Below, piece after piece: positions 50,582 to 58,883 of a stretch of 58,883 nt of DNA. The position numbers and the translations under genes were made by a program. This DNA is from Candidatus Pelagibacterales bacterium. GTDB taxonomy: Bacteria > Pseudomonadota > Alphaproteobacteria > TMED109. The notes beneath the pieces are model-generated. The model did no database searches, was not told where the DNA came from, and saw nothing but the letters and a program-made list of their open reading frames with translations. Positions within the stretch are counted from its first letter, which is position 1. Every line of letters begins with the position of its first letter. Where the stretch lies: assembly GCA_002720535.1 (NCBI GenBank), contig PBIU01000009.1:1-58883 (forward strand). Direction: 5' to 3'.

Positions 50582-52219
50582 TTATGATATTACACCCGTA
50601 ATCTTATTTAAAATATCAACTGGTTTATCAGGAATAATGTCAGACCTCCAAGCCACCATTAAATCAGGTCTAATTATTACATATTTATTTTTATATAAAT
50701 TTAAAACATCCTGATCATTAATCTTTAGCAATTTGATAGGTATACCAATATTTTTAGCTTCACATATTAAAATATTAGCATCACTAATATCATTTGAGAT
50801 AACTAATAATGTAAAATTTTTCCCAAATTTATCATAAATTGATACACCCTCTTCAAGCCAAATATGAGGAGCTCTATGACCAGGTCTAGCCGTTGGTATA
50901 TATTTTCTTGGATTATCAATAGTTTCTTGAGTTCCATCAGGTATTATTATTGATGAATTATTATACCTATAACCTAATAATGTTCCAGATGAAGCTATTA
51001 ATTTATCTTGCTCCTTAAGGTTCAATGATAGTTCCGCTCTTAATTTATCCGCACGATCAGATTCCTCATCTAAAATATCCCCATGTACCATTACAGAATT
51101 TAATTGATCAAAACAATCTGCCGCTTCTTTTGTATTCCTTATTCCTATTGGACGTCTTTCATTAAAATAACTATCAATTAACTTATTTCCTCCCCAACCC
51201 TCCAACATAGCTTGAACCTTCCATGCTATATCAATAGCATCTGATACGCCTGTATTCATTCCAAAACCGCCTGTTGGAGTAAATAAATGTACAGCGTCAC
51301 CAGCCATAATGACTCTATTATCATGATATTTATCTGCAACTAAAGCATGTGCAGACCATGGTTGAATTGATAAAATTTCTATATCGGTAGACTTTCCTAA
51401 TACGGCTTCTATAGAATTTTTGGCATTTATTTCATTCCATGACTGTCCAGGTTTTAACATTAAATGATAAGTAAAAGTTGTTCCTCCATCCCAATTTAAA
51501 AGAAAACCCGCGTAATCCTTATGAAGAGGAAAGAAAATGTTAGCTGTTCCAAATTTATGACATTTCATAAAGTCAGGAGCTTTAAAGTAAATTGATACAA
51601 ATTTAGCCATATCGGCTCTTCCAGTTAAGCCAATATTTAACTTTTCTCTTACCATGGATTTACCACCATCACATGCTATTAAGTATTTACATTTTATGTC
51701 TTCTATTTTTTCTGTTTTAATATTTTTAACTTTGCAGATAACACCTAGTGAGTCTTGATCAAAATTTTTAAGTTCATAATTAAATTTCATATCAATATTA
51801 GGAAGAGAATATATGTAGTTTAAAATTACTTGTTCAACTTCATTTTGACCTGTTATAGTTTTCAAATAAGGTGACCAAGTATGTTCTTCTTTTACATAAC
51901 CGCCTGTATCTTTTACCTCTCTAATTTTTTTGAAAGGCGGTAAAGATATTCTATGCAACTGTCTTCCATGTAGGCTTGAAACCCAATAATAATCTGCAGG
52001 GTGATCTGGAGGAATTCCCGCTTCAGTAATTTCTTTATCAATACCCCACCTACGATAATATTCCATCGTTCTATTAGCAACAGCATTAGCTCTTGGATGA
52101 TTATTTAATCCAGCTGATTGCTCTACAACCATACAATCTATATTTCTCCATCCTAATTCTGCGGCTAAAGACAAACCTACAGAACCCCCACCTGTTATTA
52201 AAACCGAAACCTCTTTCAT
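50582..52219 (-). CDS. FAD-dependent aromatic monooxygenase (PheA/TfdB/MhpA type)
   Basis: A 545-residue flavoprotein hydroxylase. N-terminal FAD motif ITGGGSVGLSLAAELGWRN, the DG motif CDGGKSMVREKL, and the second FAD motif GDAVHLFTPTGGFGMNTGVSDA are all intact. The C-terminal part resembles the thioredoxin-like domain of phenol hydroxylases. Its length is greater than the roughly 380 residues of NicC, so it is of the longer aromatic-hydroxylase class. It is the last gene of the operon with the NicX- and NicD-like genes (3-nt gap upstream), so it probably hydroxylates the ring before cleavage. Confidence 0.87.
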   Translation of the reverse strand: MKEVSVLITGGGSVGLSLAAELGWRNIDCMVVEQSAGLNNHPRANAVANRTMEYYRRWGIDKEITEAGIPPDHPADYYWVSSLHGRQLHRISLPPFKKIREVKDTGGYVKEEHTWSPYLKTITGQNEVEQVILNYIYSLPNIDMKFNYELKNFDQDSLGVICKVKNIKTEKIEDIKCKYLIACDGGKSMVREKLNIGLTGRADMAKFVSIYFKAPDFMKCHKFGTANIFFPLHKDYAGFLLNWDGGTTFTYHLMLKPGQSWNEINAKNSIEAVLGKSTDIEILSIQPWSAHALVADKYHDNRVIMAGDAVHLFTPTGGFGMNTGVSDAIDIAWKVQAMLEGWGGNKLIDSYFNERRPIGIRNTKEAADCFDQLNSVMVHGDILDEESDRADKLRAELSLNLKEQDKLIASSGTLLGYRYNNSSIIIPDGTQETIDNPRKYIPTARPGHRAPHIWLEEGVSIYDKFGKNFTLLVISNDISDANILICEAKNIGIPIKLLKINDQDVLNLYKNKYVIIRPDLMVAWRSDIIPDKPVDILNKITGVIS

Positions 52220-52222
52220 AAT

Positions 52223-53059
52223 TTATACTTTCCTAAAATTTGCCTTATCTTTATGTTGTAATAAAAATTCTAGAAGAACTTTATTAAAACTAACTGGCTG
52301 TTCTATATTACATAAATGACCTGCATTTTTAATAATATTTAAAGAAGAATTTTTAATTTTTTCTTTGGCCAAATAACCAATACTTACAGGCGTTAATTTA
52401 TCATGTTCTCCATAAACTAACTTAGTAGGGACATTAAATTTTGATAGATTATTGCTCGTATTATAAGTAATACTTTCAGATATAGTTTTTAAATAAGATT
52501 CAATATGAATTTTTAAAAAACTTTGTTTTATTTTTCTTTTAACTTCATCTGAACAATTTGGGCCAACAAGAGAATTTATCAAAGCTGGAGCAATCTCATT
52601 TAATGTTTTTCCGTTCTTTAGAGGTTTTTGTCTTAAATCAATAAATTCTTTTTGTTTATCTTTACTTAAAATTTTATAGTCAAAAAAACAATCACATAAA
52701 AATAATGTAGCAACTCTATTTTTATACTTTGGATAAAAGTCCATTAATATTCTAGCTCCCATAGATAAACCTACTAAATGTGCTTTATCTATATTTTTAG
52801 AATCCATTAACCTAGCTAAATCATAACTAAAATCTTCAAAATTAAGAGCTCCCTCATAATCATCAGAATTGCCATATCCTCTTGCATCCCATGCTATTGT
52901 AGTAAAATCATTTGCAATAGCATTTTGCTGCTCATACCAATTTTCACTATTTCCCCCTATACCATGCAAAAATATTACCGGTGGTCCTTTTCCAATCTCT
53001 TTATAATTTATTAAAGGGGTGCCTTTTACAAAGCCTTGTTTAATTTTATTTAAAGTCAT
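52223..53059 (-). CDS. Alpha/beta hydrolase, NicD-like by context
   Basis: A 278-residue alpha/beta hydrolase. The oxyanion HGIGGNSENW, nucleophile elbow HLVGLSMGARIL with S99, an acidic residue in YGEHDKLTPV, and the catalytic histidine in NAGHLCNIEQP are present. It overlaps the NicX-like gene by one base and precedes the monooxygenase by 3 nt. In nicotinate degradation, NicD hydrolyses N-formylmaleamate produced by NicX; the same pairing here supports that role, but similar hydrolases open other meta-cleavage products. Confidence 0.85.
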   Translation of the reverse strand: MTLNKIKQGFVKGTPLINYKEIGKGPPVIFLHGIGGNSENWYEQQNAIANDFTTIAWDARGYGNSDDYEGALNFEDFSYDLARLMDSKNIDKAHLVGLSMGARILMDFYPKYKNRVATLFLCDCFFDYKILSKDKQKEFIDLRQKPLKNGKTLNEIAPALINSLVGPNCSDEVKRKIKQSFLKIHIESYLKTISESITYNTSNNLSKFNVPTKLVYGEHDKLTPVSIGYLAKEKIKNSSLNIIKNAGHLCNIEQPVSFNKVLLEFLLQHKDKANFRKV

Positions 53060-54105
53060 TAACCCAAGGGACCCACCAAGTTTCCTGATTTTACTATAGT
53101 CATATCATCAATACTGATATCACAATTTCTCATTGGAAGGTCAAAGTGACAAGTCGTATATCTTTTAGCAAACTCATTTGCTCCTGTTGATATCAAAAAA
53201 TTGCCAGCAAATGCTCTTAATTCAGTACAGTTTACATCTTGCTTATCATACATTGTTAATGCATCCCATCTTGCATTAGGGTTTAGCCCCCAGCCCACAT
53301 GAGAAATAGCATATGCATTAGGATCCTTCCATCCTTCATAATAAGATCTCATTAATTTTGCATCTAACCCGTCACCCTCAATATTAGTTACAAAATCATT
53401 CTCAATAGATAAAATAACAGGACTTTCGATATATTTTTTAAAAGTTAAATTAACATCGCCAGTATTCAGTACTACTTTGCCATTAACCGTATTCTTCAGA
53501 GGAAAAAATAATGCTAAACCGGCAGGCCAATATGCTACTTTTTCTCCTGGTGTCAAATAACCTGCTCCAGCTCTAGCAGGAGCTCCATTAATATTTACTG
53601 TAAGATTTGTTCCAGCATCAGAACTAACTTTCATAATTTTAGACGTTTTTAACATATCTAAACTTGATAGAACCTTAGGAGTTAAACTTTCATCAGGCAT
53701 ACATCTTTCTAATACTTCAGGATGTTCATTAGATATCATTAAAAGACGCCCACCTCCTTTAATAATAGTTTGAAGTTCCTTTGAATGGAGCATACCTTCT
53801 ACAGTACAATCAATAATTAAATCACATGAACTTAATGCAGGCAAAATAGCATCATATCCTTCAAAAGAATAACAAGAACCAGTTGACCTAACTGGAATAG
53901 TGTCTTTTAATTTTGGAGTTGGTACATTAAATTGAATTGGCTTTGCTCCAATCCTTAATAATGCATGCATAGACAAATCTATTAAGACTTTTCTAGATTG
54001 AGTTTCAGAAATAATTGCTACTGTATTATTTTTATTAACACCGCTTAATAAAAAACTTTTTTCAAAACAATCTATCCATTTTGATTCTAAGTTCTCTTTT
54101 AACAT
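53059..54105 (-). CDS. NicX-like 2,5-dihydroxypyridine dioxygenase family protein
   Basis: A 348-residue M29-like protein of the NicX group, Fe(II)-dependent enzymes that open the 2,5-dihydroxypyridine ring to N-formylmaleamate. Likely iron ligands are H269 (AISHVGWGLNP) and H320-x-D322 (TCHFDLPMRN). These closely match the H265, H318 and D320 I recall for P. putida NicX, of nearly equal length. It follows the Fe-S protein gene by 104 nt and overlaps the hydrolase by one base. The alternative, a leucyl-aminopeptidase-type M29 metallopeptidase, is less likely given the ligands and neighbours. Confidence 0.8.
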   Translation of the reverse strand: MLKENLESKWIDCFEKSFLLSGVNKNNTVAIISETQSRKVLIDLSMHALLRIGAKPIQFNVPTPKLKDTIPVRSTGSCYSFEGYDAILPALSSCDLIIDCTVEGMLHSKELQTIIKGGGRLLMISNEHPEVLERCMPDESLTPKVLSSLDMLKTSKIMKVSSDAGTNLTVNINGAPARAGAGYLTPGEKVAYWPAGLALFFPLKNTVNGKVVLNTGDVNLTFKKYIESPVILSIENDFVTNIEGDGLDAKLMRSYYEGWKDPNAYAISHVGWGLNPNARWDALTMYDKQDVNCTELRAFAGNFLISTGANEFAKRYTTCHFDLPMRNCDISIDDMTIVKSGNLVGPLG

Positions 54106-54209
54106 ATTAAAAACCCTTAAATATCATAAAATTAATACTATATATTGAATAATATATTTTACAAATTTAATACTGTTTTGAAATTATTCTGTAAATTACA
54201 GAATTACGT

Positions 54210-54944
54210 TTATAACTTATCTTTTGCTGCTTTTAAAAGCGGTTTAATAACTTTATTTTTAAGGTCTATACCAACTCCACATTTACACCCTGGGCATTCT
54301 ACGCAAGCATCTAACCCTAAATCTATTGCTTTATTCAAAGCAATATTTTTTCCCTGATCTGAGGTCAGTGGGTCATTTCGAAGTCTTTCTAGCTTCAGTA
54401 AGGAAAACGGATTTCCGTGGATATACCCTTCTGAAGCATTTGGTAAATTATTATCATTATATTTTGGTAATTTATCTGCAAAATTTCTCATATGCATGGG
54501 GCATTTATCTAAACAAGCATAACATTCTATACAAGACGTTAAGTCATGATAAACTTCTGGTGCGTCAACATTTAAATCATTTCCTTGAGCTGATGTTTTT
54601 AATCCACGCATCTGTCTTGCAATACCATCTCTTCTTACGACTAAATCACTTAATACTGGTAATGTAGCAATTGCACTAAGTTTATCACCATCTTTCACTC
54701 TTGCTCTACACGCCACTCTAGGCCTATCATTAATATCAATAGTACATACTCCACAATTTCTTGCTCGACATCCATAACGAAATGCTAAATCTGGAATAAC
54801 TTCTGATTGTGCCTGCATTAAAACATCTAAAGCCATAGGCTTTTCTTTTTCTGCCCTCTTATTATAAGTAAAAGCTACTGTTGTTTCTTTACCATCTCTT
54901 ACTGTAACAATATTGACATTTAATGAATTAGTATTTTTTGTCAT
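54210..54944 (-). CDS. Fumarate-reductase/succinate-dehydrogenase-type Fe-S subunit
   Basis: A 244-residue Fe-S protein. The [2Fe-2S] set is C59, C64, C67 and C79 (RYGCRARNCGVCT, RVACRARV). A [4Fe-4S] set follows, C138, C141, C144 and C148 (SCIECYACLDKCP). The last cluster is unusual: C214, C217, C220 and C222 (CVECPGCKCG), unlike the normal spacing. Its start overlaps the flavoprotein stop by 4 nt (ATGA). No membrane anchor subunit is encoded nearby, so the pair is probably soluble or uses another partner. Confidence 0.85.
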   Translation of the reverse strand: MTKNTNSLNVNIVTVRDGKETTVAFTYNKRAEKEKPMALDVLMQAQSEVIPDLAFRYGCRARNCGVCTIDINDRPRVACRARVKDGDKLSAIATLPVLSDLVVRRDGIARQMRGLKTSAQGNDLNVDAPEVYHDLTSCIECYACLDKCPMHMRNFADKLPKYNDNNLPNASEGYIHGNPFSLLKLERLRNDPLTSDQGKNIALNKAIDLGLDACVECPGCKCGVGIDLKNKVIKPLLKAAKDKL

Positions 54945-56896
54945 ACTGAAGTTGTTTCCCCTATAGCTCCTTCAGTTCCACCTGGCATAATTTCTGGAGC
55001 TTTGCCGCTTGCTGACATGATATCTTTATATTTTTTTTCTAATTTTTTATCTTTTATATTTTTAGGAAGCATAGATAAAAACCTTGCTTCTAATAATCTC
55101 TTTTTTTCAAGAATTTTATAATAAATTAAGTTCTTAAGTGGAGTTCTGGTTCTATTTAACTTTTTTACCAAATAAGTATTATTATTTTTATGAACTACAG
55201 TTGAATAAGGTCTTGAAAATATTGATATATTTTTTGCATCTAACCTAACATGGCCGCCAATACTTCCATTTCGCTCTTTTGCAGCTAATCCAATTAATTT
55301 TGCAGAACATATCATATTTTTCAATTCCACAAAATCCATAAAAGCTTGATTCCAAATAAAATAATTAGGTATTGATATATTATTAAGTTTTGTCTCAATT
55401 TCCTTTATTTTATCTTCCATCTCCTTTATGCCTTTAGCAGTTCTAACAGGGCCAATTTTTTTCCAACTTTCTTTTTGAATATCATCACGTAGAATATTTG
55501 ATGCAATGGAACCTTTTTGACCGAATAAACTAGAATATTCATTAATATATGACTCAAATAGCTTTTTATTAACTTTAAATGAATTATTTAATGAATATTT
55601 TGCAGCAGCTGCTCCTGCCCTACTGCCAAACACAGCTAATTCGGTTAAAGATGTAGACCCCAGCCTATTTGCACCAAACAATCCTCCCATAGCTTGTCCA
55701 GCTGCAAACAAACCACTTATTCCGTGTTTTACAGAACCTTCATCATCTCCGCCTACACTGGCACCATCATCATTGACCCTTATTCCTCCCATCATATAAT
55801 GAGCTCCGGGCCTAACTTCCCAAGCAACTTCTACTTTTGCAGCCTCTTTACCTAGAGCTTGCCTCGCATTTATATAAGCCGTAGGTAAGCTATCCTGTAA
55901 ATATTTCATAAAATAAGGGCCTGATTTTGGAAGTTCTTTATTTGCAGTCATATCTAAAAATGCCCCTCCATTTGGACTTCCCCGTCCATCCTCTACAGCC
56001 CTCATTATTGCTTCCGAACAGGCAGCTCTAGTCCTTAAATGCACTCCATTTAATATAATCTTTCCATTTTTATCTCTTAAAACACCTAAATAACTTGCTG
56101 TTGAAGGTTCTCCAGCAAGTAAACCTTCATATGAAGGAGGTGAAGCTAAACAAAAAGGTAAAAATTGAAGTTGTTCCATATCCACTAAATCTGCTCCAGC
56201 TCTAAGAGCTATTGCATAACTATCTCCAGTATTTCCTCTCATAGTATCAGTTTTTGGGAAAAATAAAGTAGATAAACCTCCAGATGCTATTATTACCGAA
56301 GGTGAATTTATTGCTAATAAAACTCCTTTACTAGCATCATATATTAGACCTCCAATTATTACAGGATTAGTACTTTTATTATTTCTATCAACAACTAAGT
56401 CCAGGAACCATGCATCTTCAAGATAATCAATATTCTTTTCTTTTATAATTGCATCCCAATTCGCATGACCAAAAGCTACTCCGTGATTTTCATGGCCTAC
56501 AGATCTATTTCTATTATGTCCACCCATTGCCAAAGGAAGTGATTGTGGACGATTTTTAGATTTATTTATTGATGGTCTTAGTCCATGCTCACGATATTTA
56601 TCATAAGCTTCTTTAGAATATTTTGAAAATGTATCAGTAAGCTTTTTTATTGGTAAGTCACCTCCAGCTAATTTAATATTTTCTGACAATACTTCTTCAA
56701 TATCATCATCAGAACCGGATTCCCTAACTGTAGCTAAACCTTCTGAAATTTTTGTATCAGATGCTCCTAAAGGATCTTTGGAAACTAATAAAACACTTGC
56801 ACCTAATTCTGCAGCTGCAGAAGCAGCTTGTGCTCCAGCTCCACCAGAACCTACTACAATAACATCATAACTAAGCCATTCAGTTTCTATAGTCAT
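54941..56896 (-). CDS. Fumarate-reductase/succinate-dehydrogenase-like flavoprotein
   Basis: A 651-residue FAD protein. The N-terminal motif VVGSGGAGAQAASAAAELGA binds FAD. The body has GHENHGVAFGHA, IIASGGLSTLFF, GNTGDSYAIALRAGADLVDME and YMMGGIRVNDDG, then AAGQAMGGLFGANRLGSTSLTELAVFGSRAGAAA, the standard flavin-attachment and capping-domain region. The C-terminal part is a helical domain. It overlaps the Fe-S gene by 4 nt. It might oxidise a dicarboxylate or a ring substrate; the nearby maleamate-type pathway would feed fumarate, which is suggestive. Confidence 0.87.
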   Translation of the reverse strand: MTIETEWLSYDVIVVGSGGAGAQAASAAAELGASVLLVSKDPLGASDTKISEGLATVRESGSDDDIEEVLSENIKLAGGDLPIKKLTDTFSKYSKEAYDKYREHGLRPSINKSKNRPQSLPLAMGGHNRNRSVGHENHGVAFGHANWDAIIKEKNIDYLEDAWFLDLVVDRNNKSTNPVIIGGLIYDASKGVLLAINSPSVIIASGGLSTLFFPKTDTMRGNTGDSYAIALRAGADLVDMEQLQFLPFCLASPPSYEGLLAGEPSTASYLGVLRDKNGKIILNGVHLRTRAACSEAIMRAVEDGRGSPNGGAFLDMTANKELPKSGPYFMKYLQDSLPTAYINARQALGKEAAKVEVAWEVRPGAHYMMGGIRVNDDGASVGGDDEGSVKHGISGLFAAGQAMGGLFGANRLGSTSLTELAVFGSRAGAAAAKYSLNNSFKVNKKLFESYINEYSSLFGQKGSIASNILRDDIQKESWKKIGPVRTAKGIKEMEDKIKEIETKLNNISIPNYFIWNQAFMDFVELKNMICSAKLIGLAAKERNGSIGGHVRLDAKNISIFSRPYSTVVHKNNNTYLVKKLNRTRTPLKNLIYYKILEKKRLLEARFLSMLPKNIKDKKLEKKYKDIMSASGKAPEIMPGGTEGAIGETTSV

Positions 56897-57012
56897 AGTA
56901 CCTCCAAAAAAGATAAAAATAGTCTACATCTAAGCAAAATTTTGTCTAGAGTATTATAAATCTATTAATATAAAAAAATTTACATTTCAATTTGTATGAC
57001 TTAGTTTGAATT

Positions 57013-57405
57013 ATGAAAAATATTAAAAAATATAAAATTCCATCTATCCAGGCAGTAGCTATGCCAGCAGATACTAACCCTTCCGGAGATATATTTGGAG
57101 GCTGGGTTTTAAGTCAAATGGACTTAGCAGGAAGTGTTCTTGCTCGTCAAATTACAAAAAAAAGAGTGACGACAGTAGCTGTTGATAAAATGAGATTTCA
57201 TAAACCAATTATGGTAGGAGATATAGTAAGCTTTTATACAGAGGTTAATAAAATAGGAACCACCTCTATAACTATTGATATTACAACAATGGTAACTAGA
57301 AAAAATAATATATTAGGCAAAGACCAAGCCATAATGGTAACGGAAGGAAAATTTGTTTATGTAAGCATAGACACCAAAGGAAAACCTATAAAAATCAAAA
57401 TTTAA
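57013..57405 (+). CDS. YciA-type acyl-CoA thioesterase (hotdog fold)
   Basis: A 130-residue hotdog thioesterase. Motif QAVAMPADTNPSGDIFGGWVLSQMD carries the N-x-x-G-D-I-F-G-G-W signature of YciA, and FHKPIMVGD closes the active-site region. It hydrolyses acyl-CoAs in the cytosol and sits between two minus-strand operons. Its stop overlaps the convergent sulfide-dehydrogenase gene by 4 nt. Confidence 0.9.
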   Translation: MKNIKKYKIPSIQAVAMPADTNPSGDIFGGWVLSQMDLAGSVLARQITKKRVTTVAVDKMRFHKPIMVGDIVSFYTEVNKIGTTSITIDITTMVTRKNNILGKDQAIMVTEGKFVYVSIDTKGKPIKIKI

Positions 57406-58682
57406 CTAAGCATATCTTCCCAAATATTTGTAGCCCAATCCCAGGCGTTATCTTTTATAATTGAAGATCTAGCTGGAGATAATCCAGAAGCACCAGGAAT
57501 ACTTTTAATTTTATTCTCATCTAAGTTGTAATCATATACAGCACTAACTGATATACCTTCTTCATTAGAAACTAAGCTATAACATGTATTAATTAAGGAA
57601 GGAGAAACTTTCTCTAAATCAAATAATTCTGCAACTACTGCTAACCCACATACTTTGCCCATTGAATTTGCTATATACCCAGATTTTGGAACTCTTCCCA
57701 CATTAGATTGCGAGGTAGCATCGCCTACAATAAATATATTATCCAATATAGAAGAACTAAAATCATAAGAATTAACTGCAGCCCAATTAGCACCTTTATT
57801 TATTAGACCAACTTCTTTTAAAAAATTAGGTGCTTTCTGAGAAGGTATTAAGTTAGCCACATCACACTTAATATTCTCAAAATCTGTCATAAATGTTGAA
57901 GAGTTTTTATCTACTCCTACTACACCAGAATTAGGCCTATATTCTATTATATCAGCATACAAGTCTTCCCAGGCTTCCAGAAATAACCCGCCTTTTGAAA
58001 CAATTTTTTGATTAGAATCTAATATTATAAGTTTTGTATTCTTTTTATTACTTTTTAGATAAGAAGCAATTAATGAAGCTCTTTCATAAGGACCAGGAGG
58101 ACATCTATAGGGACCCAAAGGAATAGAGATAGCTACTACACCACCATTAGGAAGGTTTTTAATTTTATTTGAGAGCAATATGGTTTCTTCACCAGCTTTC
58201 CAAGCAGCCGGGAAATCTTGTATATAATTTTCATTCCAATTTTCTATTGTTGAATAATCTAACTGAACACCTGGGGAAAGAATTAATTTATCATAGATTA
58301 TGTTTTGTTTATCTGTAATTATAATTTTTTTATCTGGATCTATATTTATTGCAGTTTCATGAATAAATTTAATACCGTAATTATTCTTTAGTGCCTCAAA
58401 ATTAAAAGTGATATCATCCATACTTTTTAACTGACCTATTACCCAGTTAGACATAGGACAAGATACAAATTTTTTGTTTGGATCTATAATAATTACTTCC
58501 ACTTGGGGGCTAATTCTTTTTATAGTTTTAGCAGCACTTAATCCTCCCCAGCCAGCACCAACAATCACTACCTTTCCAGCATTTTTAGCATTAGAAGAAG
58601 CAACTTCTATAAAAGGCAGAAAAGATGATAATAAACTAAAATTCCTCATTTTTTTTAGTAAATTACGTCTATTCATTATCAT
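57402..58682 (-). CDS. fccB: Flavocytochrome c sulfide dehydrogenase, flavin subunit
   Basis: A 426-residue FAD protein matching the flavin subunit of flavocytochrome c sulfide dehydrogenase (FccB/SoxF). N-terminus has a signal-type stretch ending SSNAKN, then KVVIVGAGWGGLSAAKTIKR for FAD. Catalytic cysteines are in KFVSCPMSNWVIG and PYRCPPGPYERASL. The second FAD motif is FIVGDATSQSNVGRVPKSGY, and a C-terminal FCSD domain follows. It oxidises sulfide to sulfur using the cytochrome encoded just upstream, whose frame overlaps its start. The start may be either of two close ATGs (58682, 58676). Confidence 0.85.
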   Translation of the reverse strand: MIMNRRNLLKKMRNFSLLSSFLPFIEVASSNAKNAGKVVIVGAGWGGLSAAKTIKRISPQVEVIIIDPNKKFVSCPMSNWVIGQLKSMDDITFNFEALKNNYGIKFIHETAINIDPDKKIIITDKQNIIYDKLILSPGVQLDYSTIENWNENYIQDFPAAWKAGEETILLSNKIKNLPNGGVVAISIPLGPYRCPPGPYERASLIASYLKSNKKNTKLIILDSNQKIVSKGGLFLEAWEDLYADIIEYRPNSGVVGVDKNSSTFMTDFENIKCDVANLIPSQKAPNFLKEVGLINKGANWAAVNSYDFSSSILDNIFIVGDATSQSNVGRVPKSGYIANSMGKVCGLAVVAELFDLEKVSPSLINTCYSLVSNEEGISVSAVYDYNLDENKIKSIPGASGLSPARSSIIKDNAWDWATNIWEDMLS

Positions 58683-58883
58683 TGTACCCTAAAGAAAAAT
58701 AATAAGATAATATCCTTAATTGTTGCTCACTATACGCTTTAGAAATTATCTGCATTAAATAATTTTTTCGTTTATCTAATTTATAATCTAATAATGAATT
58801 ATAAATATAATCTTCACTCAAACCATATAAACTAGGTATTGTTAAATCTGAACTTTTTCCATGACAACCTAAACATGGCAATG
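58669..58883 (-). CDS. Partial c-type cytochrome, likely fcc cytochrome subunit
   Basis: Only the C-terminal 71 codons lie in the window. The heme-binding CLGCH motif (PCLGCHGKSS) is followed by YGLSEDYIYNSLLDYKLDKR and LSYYFSLGYNDNE, the ending of class-I small cytochromes c. Its stop overlaps the start of the flavin-subunit gene by 8-14 nt. Pairing with FccB supports the FccA role. The beginning lies outside the window. Confidence 0.7.
   Translation of the reverse strand, partial: LPCLGCHGKSSDLTIPSLYGLSEDYIYNSLLDYKLDKRKNYLMQIISKAYSEQQLRILSYYFSLGYNDNE

Overview
The window is an AT-rich bacterial chromosome segment. Gene content suggests a marine, streamlined alphaproteobacterium (HIMB59/AEGEAN-169, SAR11-like or a similar lineage). 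This is inference from base composition, short intergenic gaps, the glmS-glmU-gph neighbourhood and the many taurine-dioxygenase, short-chain dehydrogenase (SDR), crotonase and acyl-CoA genes. No rRNA or other firm taxonomic marker is present.

Layout. (a) 1-8405: a small scavenging region (TauD dioxygenase, PhzF isomerase, EamA exporter, a YaiI-type protein, a cupin, an ATC-hydrolase-like protein), then the amino-sugar pair glmS/glmU and the phosphatase gph. (b) 8541-28794: htpG, then catabolic genes: two tandem enolase-superfamily enzymes, gamma-glutamyltransferase, an SDR/aminoglycoside-phosphotransferase-like/acyl-CoA dehydrogenase operon, a DJ-1/PfpI protein, a Rieske oxygenase, haloacid dehalogenase, GST, crotonase, a 2-keto-4-pentenoate hydratase-like gene, rhodanese, PhyH and PqiA. 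(c) 28925-39303: a genomic island in the 3' end of tRNA-Asn. A 47-nt exact copy of the tRNA 3' part marks its far end, and a second, decayed copy lies at 39769-39834. The island carries no recognisable integrase. It holds a tandem DUF5710 gene split at a run of nine A, several small secreted or membrane proteins, strong hairpins, and a 1522-residue SF1 helicase fused to a PD-(D/E)XK-like nuclease and two zinc knuckles, which is a good candidate for a one-gene defence system. (d) 39857-41906: three exported proteins, one with two canonical EF-hand loops. (e) 42016-50473: an SDR/opine dehydrogenase/hydroxyacyl-CoA dehydrogenase operon, a methyltransferase, TauE, PanE, a TetR regulator with a nearby palindrome, a second TauD, and an Nramp-like transporter lacking the usual metal motifs. 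(f) 50582-56896: an operon resembling N-heteroaromatic ring degradation (NicX-like ring-cleaving dioxygenase, NicD-like hydrolase, FAD monooxygenase) behind a fumarate-reductase-like flavoprotein and Fe-S protein. (g) 57013-58883: a YciA thioesterase and a flavocytochrome c sulfide dehydrogenase pair cut by the window edge.

How the genes work together. The core genes suggest a heterotroph living on small organic acids, sulfonate-like compounds, CoA esters and possibly pyridine-type aromatics, with sulfide oxidation as an accessory energy source. The tRNA-Asn site looks like a repeatedly used insertion hotspot: the second decayed tRNA copy, preceded by sequence related to the island's right end, implies an older cousin element once sat there.

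All functional calls come from reading the translated sequence and recalling family motifs. No database search was run.
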